Shown piece after piece: positions 1 to 7,288 of a stretch of DNA of 64,000 nt (position 1 is the stretch's first letter; every line of letters starts with the position of its first letter). The notes beneath the pieces are model-generated. The model was not told where the DNA came from, did no database searches, and saw only the letters and a list, made by a program, of their open reading frames with translations. Origin of the DNA: Arundinibacter roseus (GTDB lineage Bacteria; Bacteroidota; Bacteroidia; Cytophagales; Spirosomataceae); the NCBI RefSeq assembly GCF_004348825.1, contig NZ_SMJU01000014.1:42905-106904 (forward strand). The letters run 5' to 3'. The translations under genes were made by a program, and so were the position numbers.

Positions 1-180
1 TGTGCTAGTGTATTGCGCCCTTTCAGGGCTTTTGTGGATTGCTCTTTTTATTTTCCTTTTTCTTTTCCTTCTGCCAACACCCAACTACGTCCACCCTACC
101 AACACCCACAGGGCTGCACCCTGTGCTGGTGTATTGCGCCCTTTCAGGGCTTTTGTTAGTTGCTCTTTTTCTTCATTGCC
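1..180. repeat. Palindromic direct-repeat cluster
   Basis: Two near-identical copies of about 50 bases lie at roughly 1-50 and 122-171. Each contains the palindrome GCCCTTTCAGGGC. Just before the second copy is another palindrome, CACAGGG-ctgca-CCCTGTG (about 107-125). The left copy may be cut by the window edge. The second copy runs into the 3' end of the downstream minus-strand gene, so that gene's TAA stop and last few codons lie inside the repeat. This looks like an extragenic palindromic repeat family, but no transposase is nearby. Confidence 0.6.
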
Positions 181-1283
181 TCAAAGACTCGTTCGGCCAT
201 GAGGGTATTTACGGCCGGACCGGCATGTCCATCATTTTTACCAACTACCCGATCTTTGTCCGCAATTTTTGCCACTCCATCGGTAAGCCGCACCACCGTA
301 ACACCCCGACTCTTTAAAAAGTCTTCTACCGGTTTGGTGTAGGCTGCGCTTTTGTCCAACTGAAACAAAAACGGAACAAACACGGCGTACATCTCGGCCC
401 GGCTGCTGTCGCGATAATCAAGCATAACCGATAAGTCGCGGAAGTGGGCATTTAGAACCGTGGTGTCAGTATACGCTTTATTTACAAACTCTTCAAAGGT
501 ACTAAACGCAGTATGAGGCAGTTGCCAGTATACAAAATTAGGTAAATAAAACCGTTTGACCAGCGTAGCCCATGAGCCTGTCAGGTCGGCGTAGGGTTCG
601 GCGCCAGTGAGTGTCAACCCTTTTTCGCGGGCCACTTTCTCAATATCGTTTGGAAAATATTGCAGCACAATCACATCCGGTTTGACAGGATAGCGCATGA
701 GCCTTGCTGCTTCGTCGCGGGTATCAGAGCCCGATACGCCCAAATTATACACCACGTGGTTGTTTGCCCCAAGCTTTGCTTCCAACTGATTGGAAAACCG
801 TTCGTCCAGATTTTCGAGCCCATGTCCCGCAGCAAACGAATCGCCGATGACCAACACTGCTTTCTTGGTTGTATCATTCAGAATCTCCCGGTCGCGGTAA
901 TTTTGGGCATTTACAGGCTTCCAGTACTTTTCCCACCAAATTTGCGATGCCTTGGAAAGCACCCCTTCGTGGCTTTGCGGAACGTACATGAAAATCATTT
1001 CAAGAAAAATAAGAACCACAATCAGCGGCACAACGAGTGTAACAACATTGGCAGCCAACCCTTTGGCCTTACTTTTGACAACTCCATAATAAAAAATACG
1101 GAGGATTTCGATCATCAGCAAAAGCCAGAAAACGGACTTTGCCAAACGAATATAAAAACTATCGCTTTGGGGCCTGCCGGGGTAGTCGAGTACGAGGTGA
1201 AACTTATCAGGGTAGAAAAGAAACACAAACAGCACTGACAGCAGGAGAAGCCGAATACAACTCGTTACGATTTTTGAGGCCAT
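156..1283 (-). CDS. SGNH/GDSL-hydrolase-like membrane protein
   Basis: This 375-residue protein has an ATG start and three hydrophobic stretches near its N terminus (about residues 8-24, 46-66 and 78-100). These are followed by a soluble domain. The domain opens with the nucleophile block VLVIGDSFAAGHG (S149), has an FPND-type block near the middle, and ends with a D351-G-H353 pair that fits the catalytic Asp/His of SGNH hydrolases. Such enzymes add or remove acyl groups on glycans; here the membrane anchor suggests work at the cell envelope. It lies 36 bases downstream of a carbamoyltransferase on the same strand and is probably co-transcribed with it. The substrate cannot be told from sequence. 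Its 3' end is embedded in a repeat. Confidence 0.8.
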   Translation of the reverse strand: MASKIVTSCIRLLLLSVLFVFLFYPDKFHLVLDYPGRPQSDSFYIRLAKSVFWLLLMIEILRIFYYGVVKSKAKGLAANVVTLVVPLIVVLIFLEMIFMYVPQSHEGVLSKASQIWWEKYWKPVNAQNYRDREILNDTTKKAVLVIGDSFAAGHGLENLDERFSNQLEAKLGANNHVVYNLGVSGSDTRDEAARLMRYPVKPDVIVLQYFPNDIEKVAREKGLTLTGAEPYADLTGSWATLVKRFYLPNFVYWQLPHTAFSTFEEFVNKAYTDTTVLNAHFRDLSVMLDYRDSSRAEMYAVFVPFLFQLDKSAAYTKPVEDFLKSRGVTVVRLTDGVAKIADKDRVVGKNDGHAGPAVNTLMAERVFEAMKKKSN

Positions 1284-1319
1284 GCCAACTAATTTTTCTT
1301 ATATCGCCTGAATTCCTGC

Positions 1320-3182
1320 CTAATCAAGTACAAACTCTTCCTGCCAGTTATCTTTTTCCTGCCACTCAGGCTGTTGGCGCTTGTCGAAGATGTAGTTTCC
1401 TACCACGAGGTAGTCCATTTCAGTGCGCATGAAACAGCGGTAAGCGTCGTTTGGCGTTGAAACGATCGGTTCTCCACGAACGTTGAAGCTCGTGTTGACT
1501 ACTACCGCATAACCGGTTAGGTCTTTGAAAGCATTAATCAATTCCCAGTAGCGGGGGTTCGTTTCCTTGTGAACCGTCTGAATCCGGGCCGAATAATCGA
1601 TGTGCGTGATTGACGGAAGGTCGGAGCGCAAGAAGTATAATTTATCCCGAAGATCCAGTCCGTCATAATTGTCGGGAAGGGGCTTGCGGCGACTTTCGGC
1701 TACGGGATGTACCAGAAGCATATAGGGCGAAATGCCGTCGTAGTCGAAGTAATCGGCACATTCCTCGGCCAGAACTGACGGAGCAAACGGGCGGAAAGAT
1801 TCGCGGTATTTGATTTTGAGGTTCAATTTCTTCTGCATCTCCGAATTCCGGGGATCCCCCAAAATACTGCGACCACCCAGTGCCCGCGGACCAAATTCCA
1901 TCCGGCCCTGCACCCAGCCAACCACGTTGCCTTCCGAAAGCAGACGGGCAGCATCTTTACTTAATTCTTTAAAATCTTCGTAATGCGTATAAACCGCTGA
2001 ATATTTTTTGGCGGTCAGCTCCACATCCAAATCCGAGAATGTTGGCCCCAAATAAGAGCCACGCATGGCATCGCCCTTCCAGGTTACCTTGCGCTCCTGA
2101 CCAAAAAAGATATGATAAGCGGCCTGAGCGGCTCCAAGAGCTCCACCTGCATCGCCGGCAGCCGGCTGAATAAATACATCTTTAAATACGCCCGCTTTCT
2201 GCACTTTGCCATTGGCCACGCAGTTGAGCGCTACCCCTCCGGCCATACACAGATAATCGGCACCCGTGAGGCGTTTGGCTTCTTTGGCCATCAAAATCAC
2301 GGCTTCTTCGGTCACGCGCTGAATGGCTAATCCAAGATTACAGTGTTCGGCTTCCAGGGTATCTTCGGGATTTCGTTTTTTGAATCCAAAGAGCGCTTCC
2401 CATTTTCCTTCATTCACCATTTTGAGCCCCGTAGCGTAGTCAAAATATTCCTGATTGAGCCATACCGAACCATCGTCTTTTAGTTCAATAAGTTCTTTCA
2501 GAATACTGTCTACGTAGCGATCTACATCGGGTGAGCTTGGGTTGCCGTAAGGCGCAAGTCCCATCAGTTTATATTCTCCCGAATTTACCCGAAAACCCAG
2601 GAAATAGGTAAACGCTGAATACAAAAGACCCAGTGAATGCGGGAAACGCAGTTCTTTAAGAATAGTAATATCCTTTCCTTCGCCTAAACAAATAGAAGCC
2701 GTAGCCCACTCGCCTACTCCGTCGACGGTCAGAATCGCCGCCTTTTCGTAGGGGGAAGGATAGTACGCACTCGCCGCGTGCGAGAGATGGTGTTCGGGGA
2801 AAAGAATTTTGACGGGCTTTTTCTTGTCATATCCCAGCTTGACGAGCTCTTCATTAATCAGCCGTTTGAGAAACATTTTCTCTTTGATCCAAACCGGCAT
2901 TGCCGTAATGAACGAGCGGATTCCCTTTGGCGCAAAGGCGTAGTAGGTTTCAAGCAAACGTTCAAATTTGAGCAGTGGCTTGTCATAAAAGACAATTGCA
3001 TCAAGTTGATTAATAGTTACTCCTCCATATTCAAGGCAAAACTGTACCGCATGGGAAGGAAAACCGGGATCATGTTTTTTACGTGTAAAACGTTCTTCCT
3101 GGGCCGCAGCCACAATTTCACCATTATCAATTAGTGCCGCTGCCGAATCGTGGTAGAAGGCCGAAATTCCTAATATCTTCAC
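1320..3182 (-). CDS. NodU/CmcH-family carbamoyltransferase
   Basis: This 620-residue protein starts with MKILGISAFYHDSAAALI, the typical opening of the family, using a GTG codon. The N-terminal half is a Kae1/TsaD-like ASKHA domain with the metal-binding motif HHLSHAASAY (H131, H132, H135) followed by a VDGVGEWAT stretch. The C-terminal half contains GRMEFGPRALGGRSILGDPR, the conserved carbamoyltransferase block. The family transfers a carbamoyl group from carbamoyl phosphate, through a carbamoyl-adenylate, onto hydroxyl groups of sugars, antibiotics or Nod factors. With the SGNH-like protein downstream it probably modifies a glycan or secondary metabolite, but the acceptor is unknown. A good Bacteroidota promoter lies 47 bases upstream. 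Confidence 0.92.
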   Translation of the reverse strand: MKILGISAFYHDSAAALIDNGEIVAAAQEERFTRKKHDPGFPSHAVQFCLEYGGVTINQLDAIVFYDKPLLKFERLLETYYAFAPKGIRSFITAMPVWIKEKMFLKRLINEELVKLGYDKKKPVKILFPEHHLSHAASAYYPSPYEKAAILTVDGVGEWATASICLGEGKDITILKELRFPHSLGLLYSAFTYFLGFRVNSGEYKLMGLAPYGNPSSPDVDRYVDSILKELIELKDDGSVWLNQEYFDYATGLKMVNEGKWEALFGFKKRNPEDTLEAEHCNLGLAIQRVTEEAVILMAKEAKRLTGADYLCMAGGVALNCVANGKVQKAGVFKDVFIQPAAGDAGGALGAAQAAYHIFFGQERKVTWKGDAMRGSYLGPTFSDLDVELTAKKYSAVYTHYEDFKELSKDAARLLSEGNVVGWVQGRMEFGPRALGGRSILGDPRNSEMQKKLNLKIKYRESFRPFAPSVLAEECADYFDYDGISPYMLLVHPVAESRRKPLPDNYDGLDLRDKLYFLRSDLPSITHIDYSARIQTVHKETNPRYWELINAFKDLTGYAVVVNTSFNVRGEPIVSTPNDAYRCFMRTEMDYLVVGNYIFDKRQQPEWQEKDNWQEEFVLD

Positions 3183-3228
3183 CTATTGTTTTGGTTTGTT
3201 ACGCACAAGCATCCATACTTTTCGCTGA

Positions 3229-3259
3229 CAAAACTAGGCATAAGTCCGGTAACTTCAAA
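3229..3259 (-). promoter_or_regulatory. Bacteroidota-type promoter for the carbamoyltransferase gene
   Basis: On the minus strand, TTTG (3259-3256) is followed by exactly 19 bases and then TAGTTTTG (3236-3229). This is a full match to the TTTG-N19-TAnnTTTG pattern known for the primary sigma factor of Bacteroidota. It would drive the carbamoyltransferase and SGNH-like genes with a leader of roughly 40 bases. Confidence 0.6.
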
Positions 3260-3323
3260 TGAATGTGGACAACCAAAAACTAAATAAAGTCCAAAAAACG
3301 GTAGTAGAAAAAAACAAAAACTG

Positions 3324-4088
3324 CTAACTATCGAGCCATTTTTTGAATCCATCGGCTTTATCACGACTCACAAATATCTCTTCTTCCCAGGGTCGGTACT
3401 TTAATCGAAGAGCTAATTTTCCGTTGAAATGAGGCTCAATTCGTTCAATTGCGGACAAATGCGTCAGGTAGCGTCGATTAGCTCTGAAAAATGCCTGCGG
3501 ATCCATCTTTTTTTCCAGTTCATCCAGCGTGTCTTCAATCAGATACCGCTGATTGGCTGCGGTCTGTATAAAAACTACTTTATCTTCTGCATAAAAATAT
3601 AGGATGTCGCGCGTTTCGACCACCTCAAAGCGAGTTCCTGTTTTGAGTAAAAATCTATTTTTATACGAAGGCGGTGCCATTGTCCGCAGCAGCTGATCAA
3701 GGTTGGGGCGCACCTGCTCCTGATTTTGTGGAGCCCGCTGCGCATTAAACTTTACAATTGCATCCCTTAACTCATCAGGGTCAATGGGTTTGAGTAAATA
3801 ATCGATACTATTTACCTTAAAGGCCCGCAGCGCGTATTCGTCGTAAGCGGTAGTAAAAATAATGGGGCTTCGTATTTCGGTTTCTTGAAATATTTCAAAA
3901 CACAAGCCATCGGCAAGCTGCACATCCATAAAAATAAGATCGGGAGCTTCGTTTTGGTTGCACCAAAGGACACTCTCACGAACGCTGTCGAGTCGGGCGA
4001 GCACAGTTACCTTCGGCTCAATTGCCCGAATCATTCCTTCCAGCCGTTTAGCTGCCAGTGGCTCATCTTCAATTAATACTATTTTCAT
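3324..4088 (-). CDS. LytTR-family response regulator
   Basis: This 254-residue protein has a receiver domain (about 1-120) with the acidic pocket EDE at 7-9, phospho-acceptor D55 in FMDVQLADG, and a conserved K near KPIDPDE. A LytTR DNA-binding domain follows (about 150-254, with FFRANRRYLTHLSAI). An in-frame TTG lies 21 bases upstream, but I chose the ATG at 4088 because MKIVLIEDEP is the normal receiver start. The cognate LytS-like kinase lies 38 bases upstream on the same strand. LytTR regulators of this kind control envelope, polysaccharide or developmental genes; the target here is unknown. Confidence 0.92.
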   Translation of the reverse strand: MKIVLIEDEPLAAKRLEGMIRAIEPKVTVLARLDSVRESVLWCNQNEAPDLIFMDVQLADGLCFEIFQETEIRSPIIFTTAYDEYALRAFKVNSIDYLLKPIDPDELRDAIVKFNAQRAPQNQEQVRPNLDQLLRTMAPPSYKNRFLLKTGTRFEVVETRDILYFYAEDKVVFIQTAANQRYLIEDTLDELEKKMDPQAFFRANRRYLTHLSAIERIEPHFNGKLALRLKYRPWEEEIFVSRDKADGFKKWLDS

Positions 4089-4126
4089 ACAATCGGTTAT
4101 ATATTTCAACTATTCTCTTCTTAAAT

Positions 4127-5143
4127 CTAGCTTTTTAGTAACGGGATTTTCACCACAAAAGCAGCCGGATCGCTTTCCAGCAGAATTGGATCAGAAGTCA
4201 GCATTGCATACCTGCTTTTCAGATTGGCCAGCCCTATGCCCGTCGACTCCCCGGCAAGCAGTCGCCGGGGCTGATACGAATTGGCAACCGATACGTAATC
4301 CTCATCGGCCTGAATGCTGATCGTGAGTGGTTTCATAGCTGAGCATTCGTTGTGCTTGATGGCATTTTCTACGAGTGTAAGCAGCCCCTGCGGCACTATA
4401 AAAAGGTGTGATGCCAGGGCTTCGTCCAATTCAAAGGTGTAGTGAAGATTATCGCCAAACCGCATTTTGTGTATAAAAAGGTAGGATTCAACAATTTTCA
4501 GTTCCGTACTGAGTTCAATTGTACTGCGGGGACTGTTTTGTAAATTATAGCGAAAGACTTTCGATAATTTTTCAACCAACTGCACCGCGTTTTCGGGGTC
4601 CTCGGGAATGAGCGCACTGAGAATATTGAGTGAATTGAACAAAAAATGAGGATTTACCTGATTTTTTAGTGAATCAAATTCAGCTTTCAACAACGCCTGT
4701 TTTAGTTTTTCTTCTTCAAGCAAGGAGGTTTTGCGTCGGGTTAAAAAGACTCCTAAAATAAATATAGAGGTAATTAAAGCGGAAATAATGCCAAAAGACA
4801 TAAAATTAGCCACTAGCGAACTGACGCCCGGCAACTGCGTGTAGCCTCCCGCAAATCGCCACAGCAAAATCAGCCCAAGGCCAACGGCCCCGCCCGTCAG
4901 CAGGGCGATTCCGATAATGAAGAGTGCACCTACCTGCGGGTTAAACTGATCGGCCCGACGAACGAGATAAGGCCCCATTTGCCTTAACGAAAACCAAATC
5001 AGTACACTAGCTGAGCCCACAAAAGTCAATTGGCGAAGCAGGGCGTAGTCTTTTTGTCCCGCAAGAACGCCTAACAACAGGTTTAAACCCAACACAGCAA
5101 TAAATATGTACAACTCGAAACGTTGAATCCGATCAATTTTCAT
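4127..5143 (-). CDS. LytS-like sensor histidine kinase
   Basis: This 338-residue protein has four predicted membrane helices in the first 135 residues. A short coiled linker (about 140-160) and a His_kinase domain follow. The phospho-acceptor motif is NQVNPHFLFNSLNIL with H166, as in the LytS/YehU group. An HATPase-like C terminus carries an N box (LVENAIKHNE) and a G box (GIGLANLKSRY). The membrane part has no recognisable extracellular ligand domain, so the signal is unknown. It forms a two-gene unit with the LytTR regulator downstream. Confidence 0.92.
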   Translation of the reverse strand: MKIDRIQRFELYIFIAVLGLNLLLGVLAGQKDYALLRQLTFVGSASVLIWFSLRQMGPYLVRRADQFNPQVGALFIIGIALLTGGAVGLGLILLWRFAGGYTQLPGVSSLVANFMSFGIISALITSIFILGVFLTRRKTSLLEEEKLKQALLKAEFDSLKNQVNPHFLFNSLNILSALIPEDPENAVQLVEKLSKVFRYNLQNSPRSTIELSTELKIVESYLFIHKMRFGDNLHYTFELDEALASHLFIVPQGLLTLVENAIKHNECSAMKPLTISIQADEDYVSVANSYQPRRLLAGESTGIGLANLKSRYAMLTSDPILLESDPAAFVVKIPLLKS

Positions 5144-5287
5144 AGAGAATGGCCTTTTTTATAAACCAAAGGTCTGCAAGAAGCGATTATTTTTTGTCAC
5201 AAATCTGATGAATCGTAGAATCTGATGAGTGAATCGTTTGTAGAATTTCACAGGGAAGAATTAATCTCATGAAATAGTGCCTTAAAC

Positions 5288-5352
5288 TGCACTTATGGTT
5301 GAATTTTAATTAAACTTATGTATATTTACACAAAAAAATGCCATATAATGCA
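5288..5352 (+). promoter_or_regulatory. hipBST promoter with a flanking imperfect inverted repeat
   Basis: TTG at 5299-5301, a 19-base spacer and TATATTTA at 5321-5328 fit the Bacteroidota promoter pattern at all but the last base. Imperfect inverted arms TGCACTTATGG (5288-5298) and CCATATAATGCA (5341-5352) flank it. This is where an autoregulating HipB would bind. The promoter covers the upstream ATG at 5318, which argues for the ATG at 5348 as the real hipB start. Confidence 0.4.
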
Positions 5353-5566
5353 CTTTACGGAGATAATTAAACAAATAAAAGAACGCAGGCAGGTATTGCA
5401 GGTAACGCAGGAAACATTGGCTGAACTGTCGGGCGTTGGATTAAGAACCCTGAAAAAGTTTGAAAGCGGCAAAGGAAATCCTACGCTGCAAACGCTCCAA
5501 AAAGTTGCGGATGTTTTGGGCTTAGAGATAAGCCTGAAGGTCAAAAATATAACGCCTGATTCATGA
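5348..5566 (+). CDS. hipB: HipB-like XRE-family DNA-binding antitoxin component
   Basis: This 72-residue protein is almost entirely a helix-turn-helix domain of XRE/HipB type. TQETLAELSGVGLRTLKKFE is the recognition region, followed by GKGNPTLQTLQKVADVLGLE. The ATG at 5348 was chosen over the one at 5318 because the latter sits inside the likely promoter. The stop overlaps the next start (ATGA), so translation is coupled to the hipS-like gene. In HipB-type systems this subunit represses the operon and bridges the complex. Confidence 0.85.
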   Translation: MHFTEIIKQIKERRQVLQVTQETLAELSGVGLRTLKKFESGKGNPTLQTLQKVADVLGLEISLKVKNITPDS

Positions 5567-5889
5567 GAAGTGCAGCCATAATATTCAAGAATAAGGAAGC
5601 GGGTATTTTAACTCAACACGACGACGGTTCATTCGTATTTCGTTATCACGATTATTGGATAGCCGATGCTACTAAGCAAAGTATAAGTCTCACATTGCCA
5701 AAAAACCGACGGGAATTTTATTCAGAATTTCTCTTCCCCTTTTTTTTTAATATGCTTCCCGAAGGTTCTAACAAACAGGTGGCCTGTAAGTTAAACAGGA
5801 TTGATCAGGACGACTACTTTGGATTGCTGATGACAACTGCGAAAAATGATAGCATTGGAGCAGTAAGAGTTGTTAAGATTGATGAATAA
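5563..5889 (+). CDS. hipS: HipS-like protein (detached HipA N-subdomain 1)
   Basis: This 108-residue protein matches only the first subdomain of HipA kinases (Couple_hipA): a beta-rich start (AAIIFKNKEAGILTQ), then FFNMLPEGSNKQVACKLNRI, a DDYFGLL segment and an IGAVRVV ending. It begins by a 4-base overlap with hipB and ends cleanly, with no kinase motifs. In the HipBST system described from enteropathogenic E. coli, such a stand-alone HipS is the actual antitoxin for the HipT kinase. That role is inferred here from size, order and homology. Confidence 0.82.
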   Translation: MRSAAIIFKNKEAGILTQHDDGSFVFRYHDYWIADATKQSISLTLPKNRREFYSEFLFPFFFNMLPEGSNKQVACKLNRIDQDDYFGLLMTTAKNDSIGAVRVVKIDE

Positions 5890-6003
5890 TAGATTTTTAT
5901 CAAGTGCTATTTCTGGACGAATACCAGTAATTTATATCTATACTTATTTATCATTATTGATCGGTGAATAATCCCGTAAAGAAAAGTTTGAGTTTGAGGA
6001 ATT

Positions 6004-6095
6004 TGTCAGGCTGAGCGAAGCGGCCGCCACTGCGGTCGAAGCCCGTTGGCAGACTGGCTTCGACCGCCAGGCGGCCCTGTACGCTCAGCCTGACA
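6004..6095. repeat. Long palindromic hairpin element between hipS and hipT
   Basis: Outer arms of 14 bases match perfectly: TGTCAGGCTGAGCG (6004-6017) and its complement at 6082-6095. Inside are GGCCGCC (6022-6028) with GGCGGCC (6070-6076), and a perfect 12-base pair GCGGTCGAAGCC (6032-6043) with its complement at 6056-6067. The loop is about 12 bases. The element is GC-rich inside an AT-rich spacer. Sequences around CAGGCTGAGCG recur as extragenic palindromes in many bacteria, so this is probably an inserted repeat. It could fold in RNA and change hipT expression relative to hipS. Confidence 0.75.
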
Positions 6096-6169
6096 TTTAC
6101 AATTTAATTCACCCATCATTAAAAGGCTATAAATAAATACTCTTTACAGGTAATAATCTATTAAAACCC

Positions 6170-7195
6170 ATGAGTAAATTAAAAAACGATCAAGCTGCTT
6201 TTTCAATTTTTAATCCTCAATTGTTGATTGAAAATTGTCCCGGTACGTTATCTTATGGTTTTGATACGTATAGCCCTACGGCTTTGAAGAGAGTATTTCA
6301 TGGTAAAAAAGTATACCATGTATTGCCCTATGAAGCGCCATCATCCAACCCCGAAACAGATGAACTATTTGAAGTAAATCGAAAACGGATGTCGATTTCA
6401 GGTGTACAGGAAAAGTTTTCGGTTTTACTTGATAAGAACAAATTGAGGCTTGTCGAGGAGGGAGAAAGCGGTACGTATATTCTGAAACCGATTCCGGGTG
6501 CTGGTAGAAAAGCAGAACAAATGCCTGCTAATGAACATCTAACGATGCAAATTGCCCGTCAGATTTACGGCATAGAGACAGCCGAGAATGCCTTGATATT
6601 TTTTAAAAATGGCGCTCCTGCCTACATAACCAAGCGCTTTGATGTAAAAGATGACGGCACAAAATGGGCACAGGATGATTTTGCATCTTTGGCTGAAAGA
6701 ACACCACAAACGCATGGAGAGCATTATAAATATGCGGGGAATTATTTAATGTTTTTTGAATTAATGAAAAAATATTTATCTACATACAAGGTAGAAGCAC
6801 CAAAGCTTTTAAAAATAGTACTATTTAATTATCTCTTTTCAAACGGAGATGCACACTTCAAAAATTTCTCTATTCTGGAAACTCCCATGGGTGATTACCG
6901 TTTAAGTCCGTCCTATGATTTGCTAAATAGTCGCATCCATATCGAGGATCAGGATTTTGCCTTAACCGAGGGGTTATTACCTGCAAAGGTAGCACAGGGA
7001 AAAATTAGTTTACAATTTGCTAAACTAGCAGAACTTGCAGAAATAAGTGAAAAGAGTTTTCAATCAATACTTGCATTGATGACTTCCAAATCAGATTCAA
7101 TTGAAAAAATGGTAGCGGCTTCTTTTCTCAATGAAAATACCAAAAGAAATTATTTACAATCGTATCAGGGGCGTTTGAAACAACTAATTAAGTAA
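6170..7195 (+). CDS. hipT: HipT-like serine/threonine kinase toxin
   Basis: This 341-residue protein covers the kinase part of HipA but lacks the first N-terminal subdomain, which is supplied by the preceding hipS-like gene. The Gly-rich loop reads KRMSISGVQEKFSVLL with two serines, S75 and S77. This is the S-x-S arrangement of HipT rather than the single serine of HipA. Catalytic motifs are NGDAHFKNFS (D227, N232) and LSPSYDLLNS (D250). HipT of E. coli phosphorylates tryptophanyl-tRNA synthetase and halts translation; the target here is not known. The start lies 280 bases after hipS, and the hairpin element fills much of that gap. Confidence 0.86.
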   Translation: MSKLKNDQAAFSIFNPQLLIENCPGTLSYGFDTYSPTALKRVFHGKKVYHVLPYEAPSSNPETDELFEVNRKRMSISGVQEKFSVLLDKNKLRLVEEGESGTYILKPIPGAGRKAEQMPANEHLTMQIARQIYGIETAENALIFFKNGAPAYITKRFDVKDDGTKWAQDDFASLAERTPQTHGEHYKYAGNYLMFFELMKKYLSTYKVEAPKLLKIVLFNYLFSNGDAHFKNFSILETPMGDYRLSPSYDLLNSRIHIEDQDFALTEGLLPAKVAQGKISLQFAKLAELAEISEKSFQSILALMTSKSDSIEKMVAASFLNENTKRNYLQSYQGRLKQLIK

Positions 7196-7210
7196 TTTTC
7201 TTCGCCTATC

Positions 7211-7257
7211 AAAAAATAAAAAACTGGTATTTTCGCATGAAAGCACCAGTTTTCTTT
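7211..7257. terminator. Bidirectional terminator between hipT and the SdrD-like gene
   Basis: AAAACTGGT (7220-7228) pairs with ACCAGTTTT (7245-7253). An A-rich run lies to the left and a T-rich run to the right, so the hairpin can end transcription from both convergent genes. Confidence 0.6.
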
Positions 7258-7288
7258 AGGTAACAAAGCACGATATATAATTCCAGCG

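Noticed and set aside
1-317. Plus-strand open frames at the left edge
   Set aside because: They lie in the repeat and antisense to the SGNH-like gene.
3179-3364. 61-residue minus-strand open frame between carbamoyltransferase and the LytTR gene
   Set aside because: It overlaps the consensus promoter and the LytTR coding end, and has no motif.
5318-5347. Upstream ATG giving a 10-residue longer HipB
   Set aside because: The promoter covers it, so it would not be transcribed.
5563-7195. hipS and hipT as one frameshifted hipA
   Set aside because: 280 bases and a hairpin separate them, both have proper starts and stops, and the double-serine loop fits HipT.
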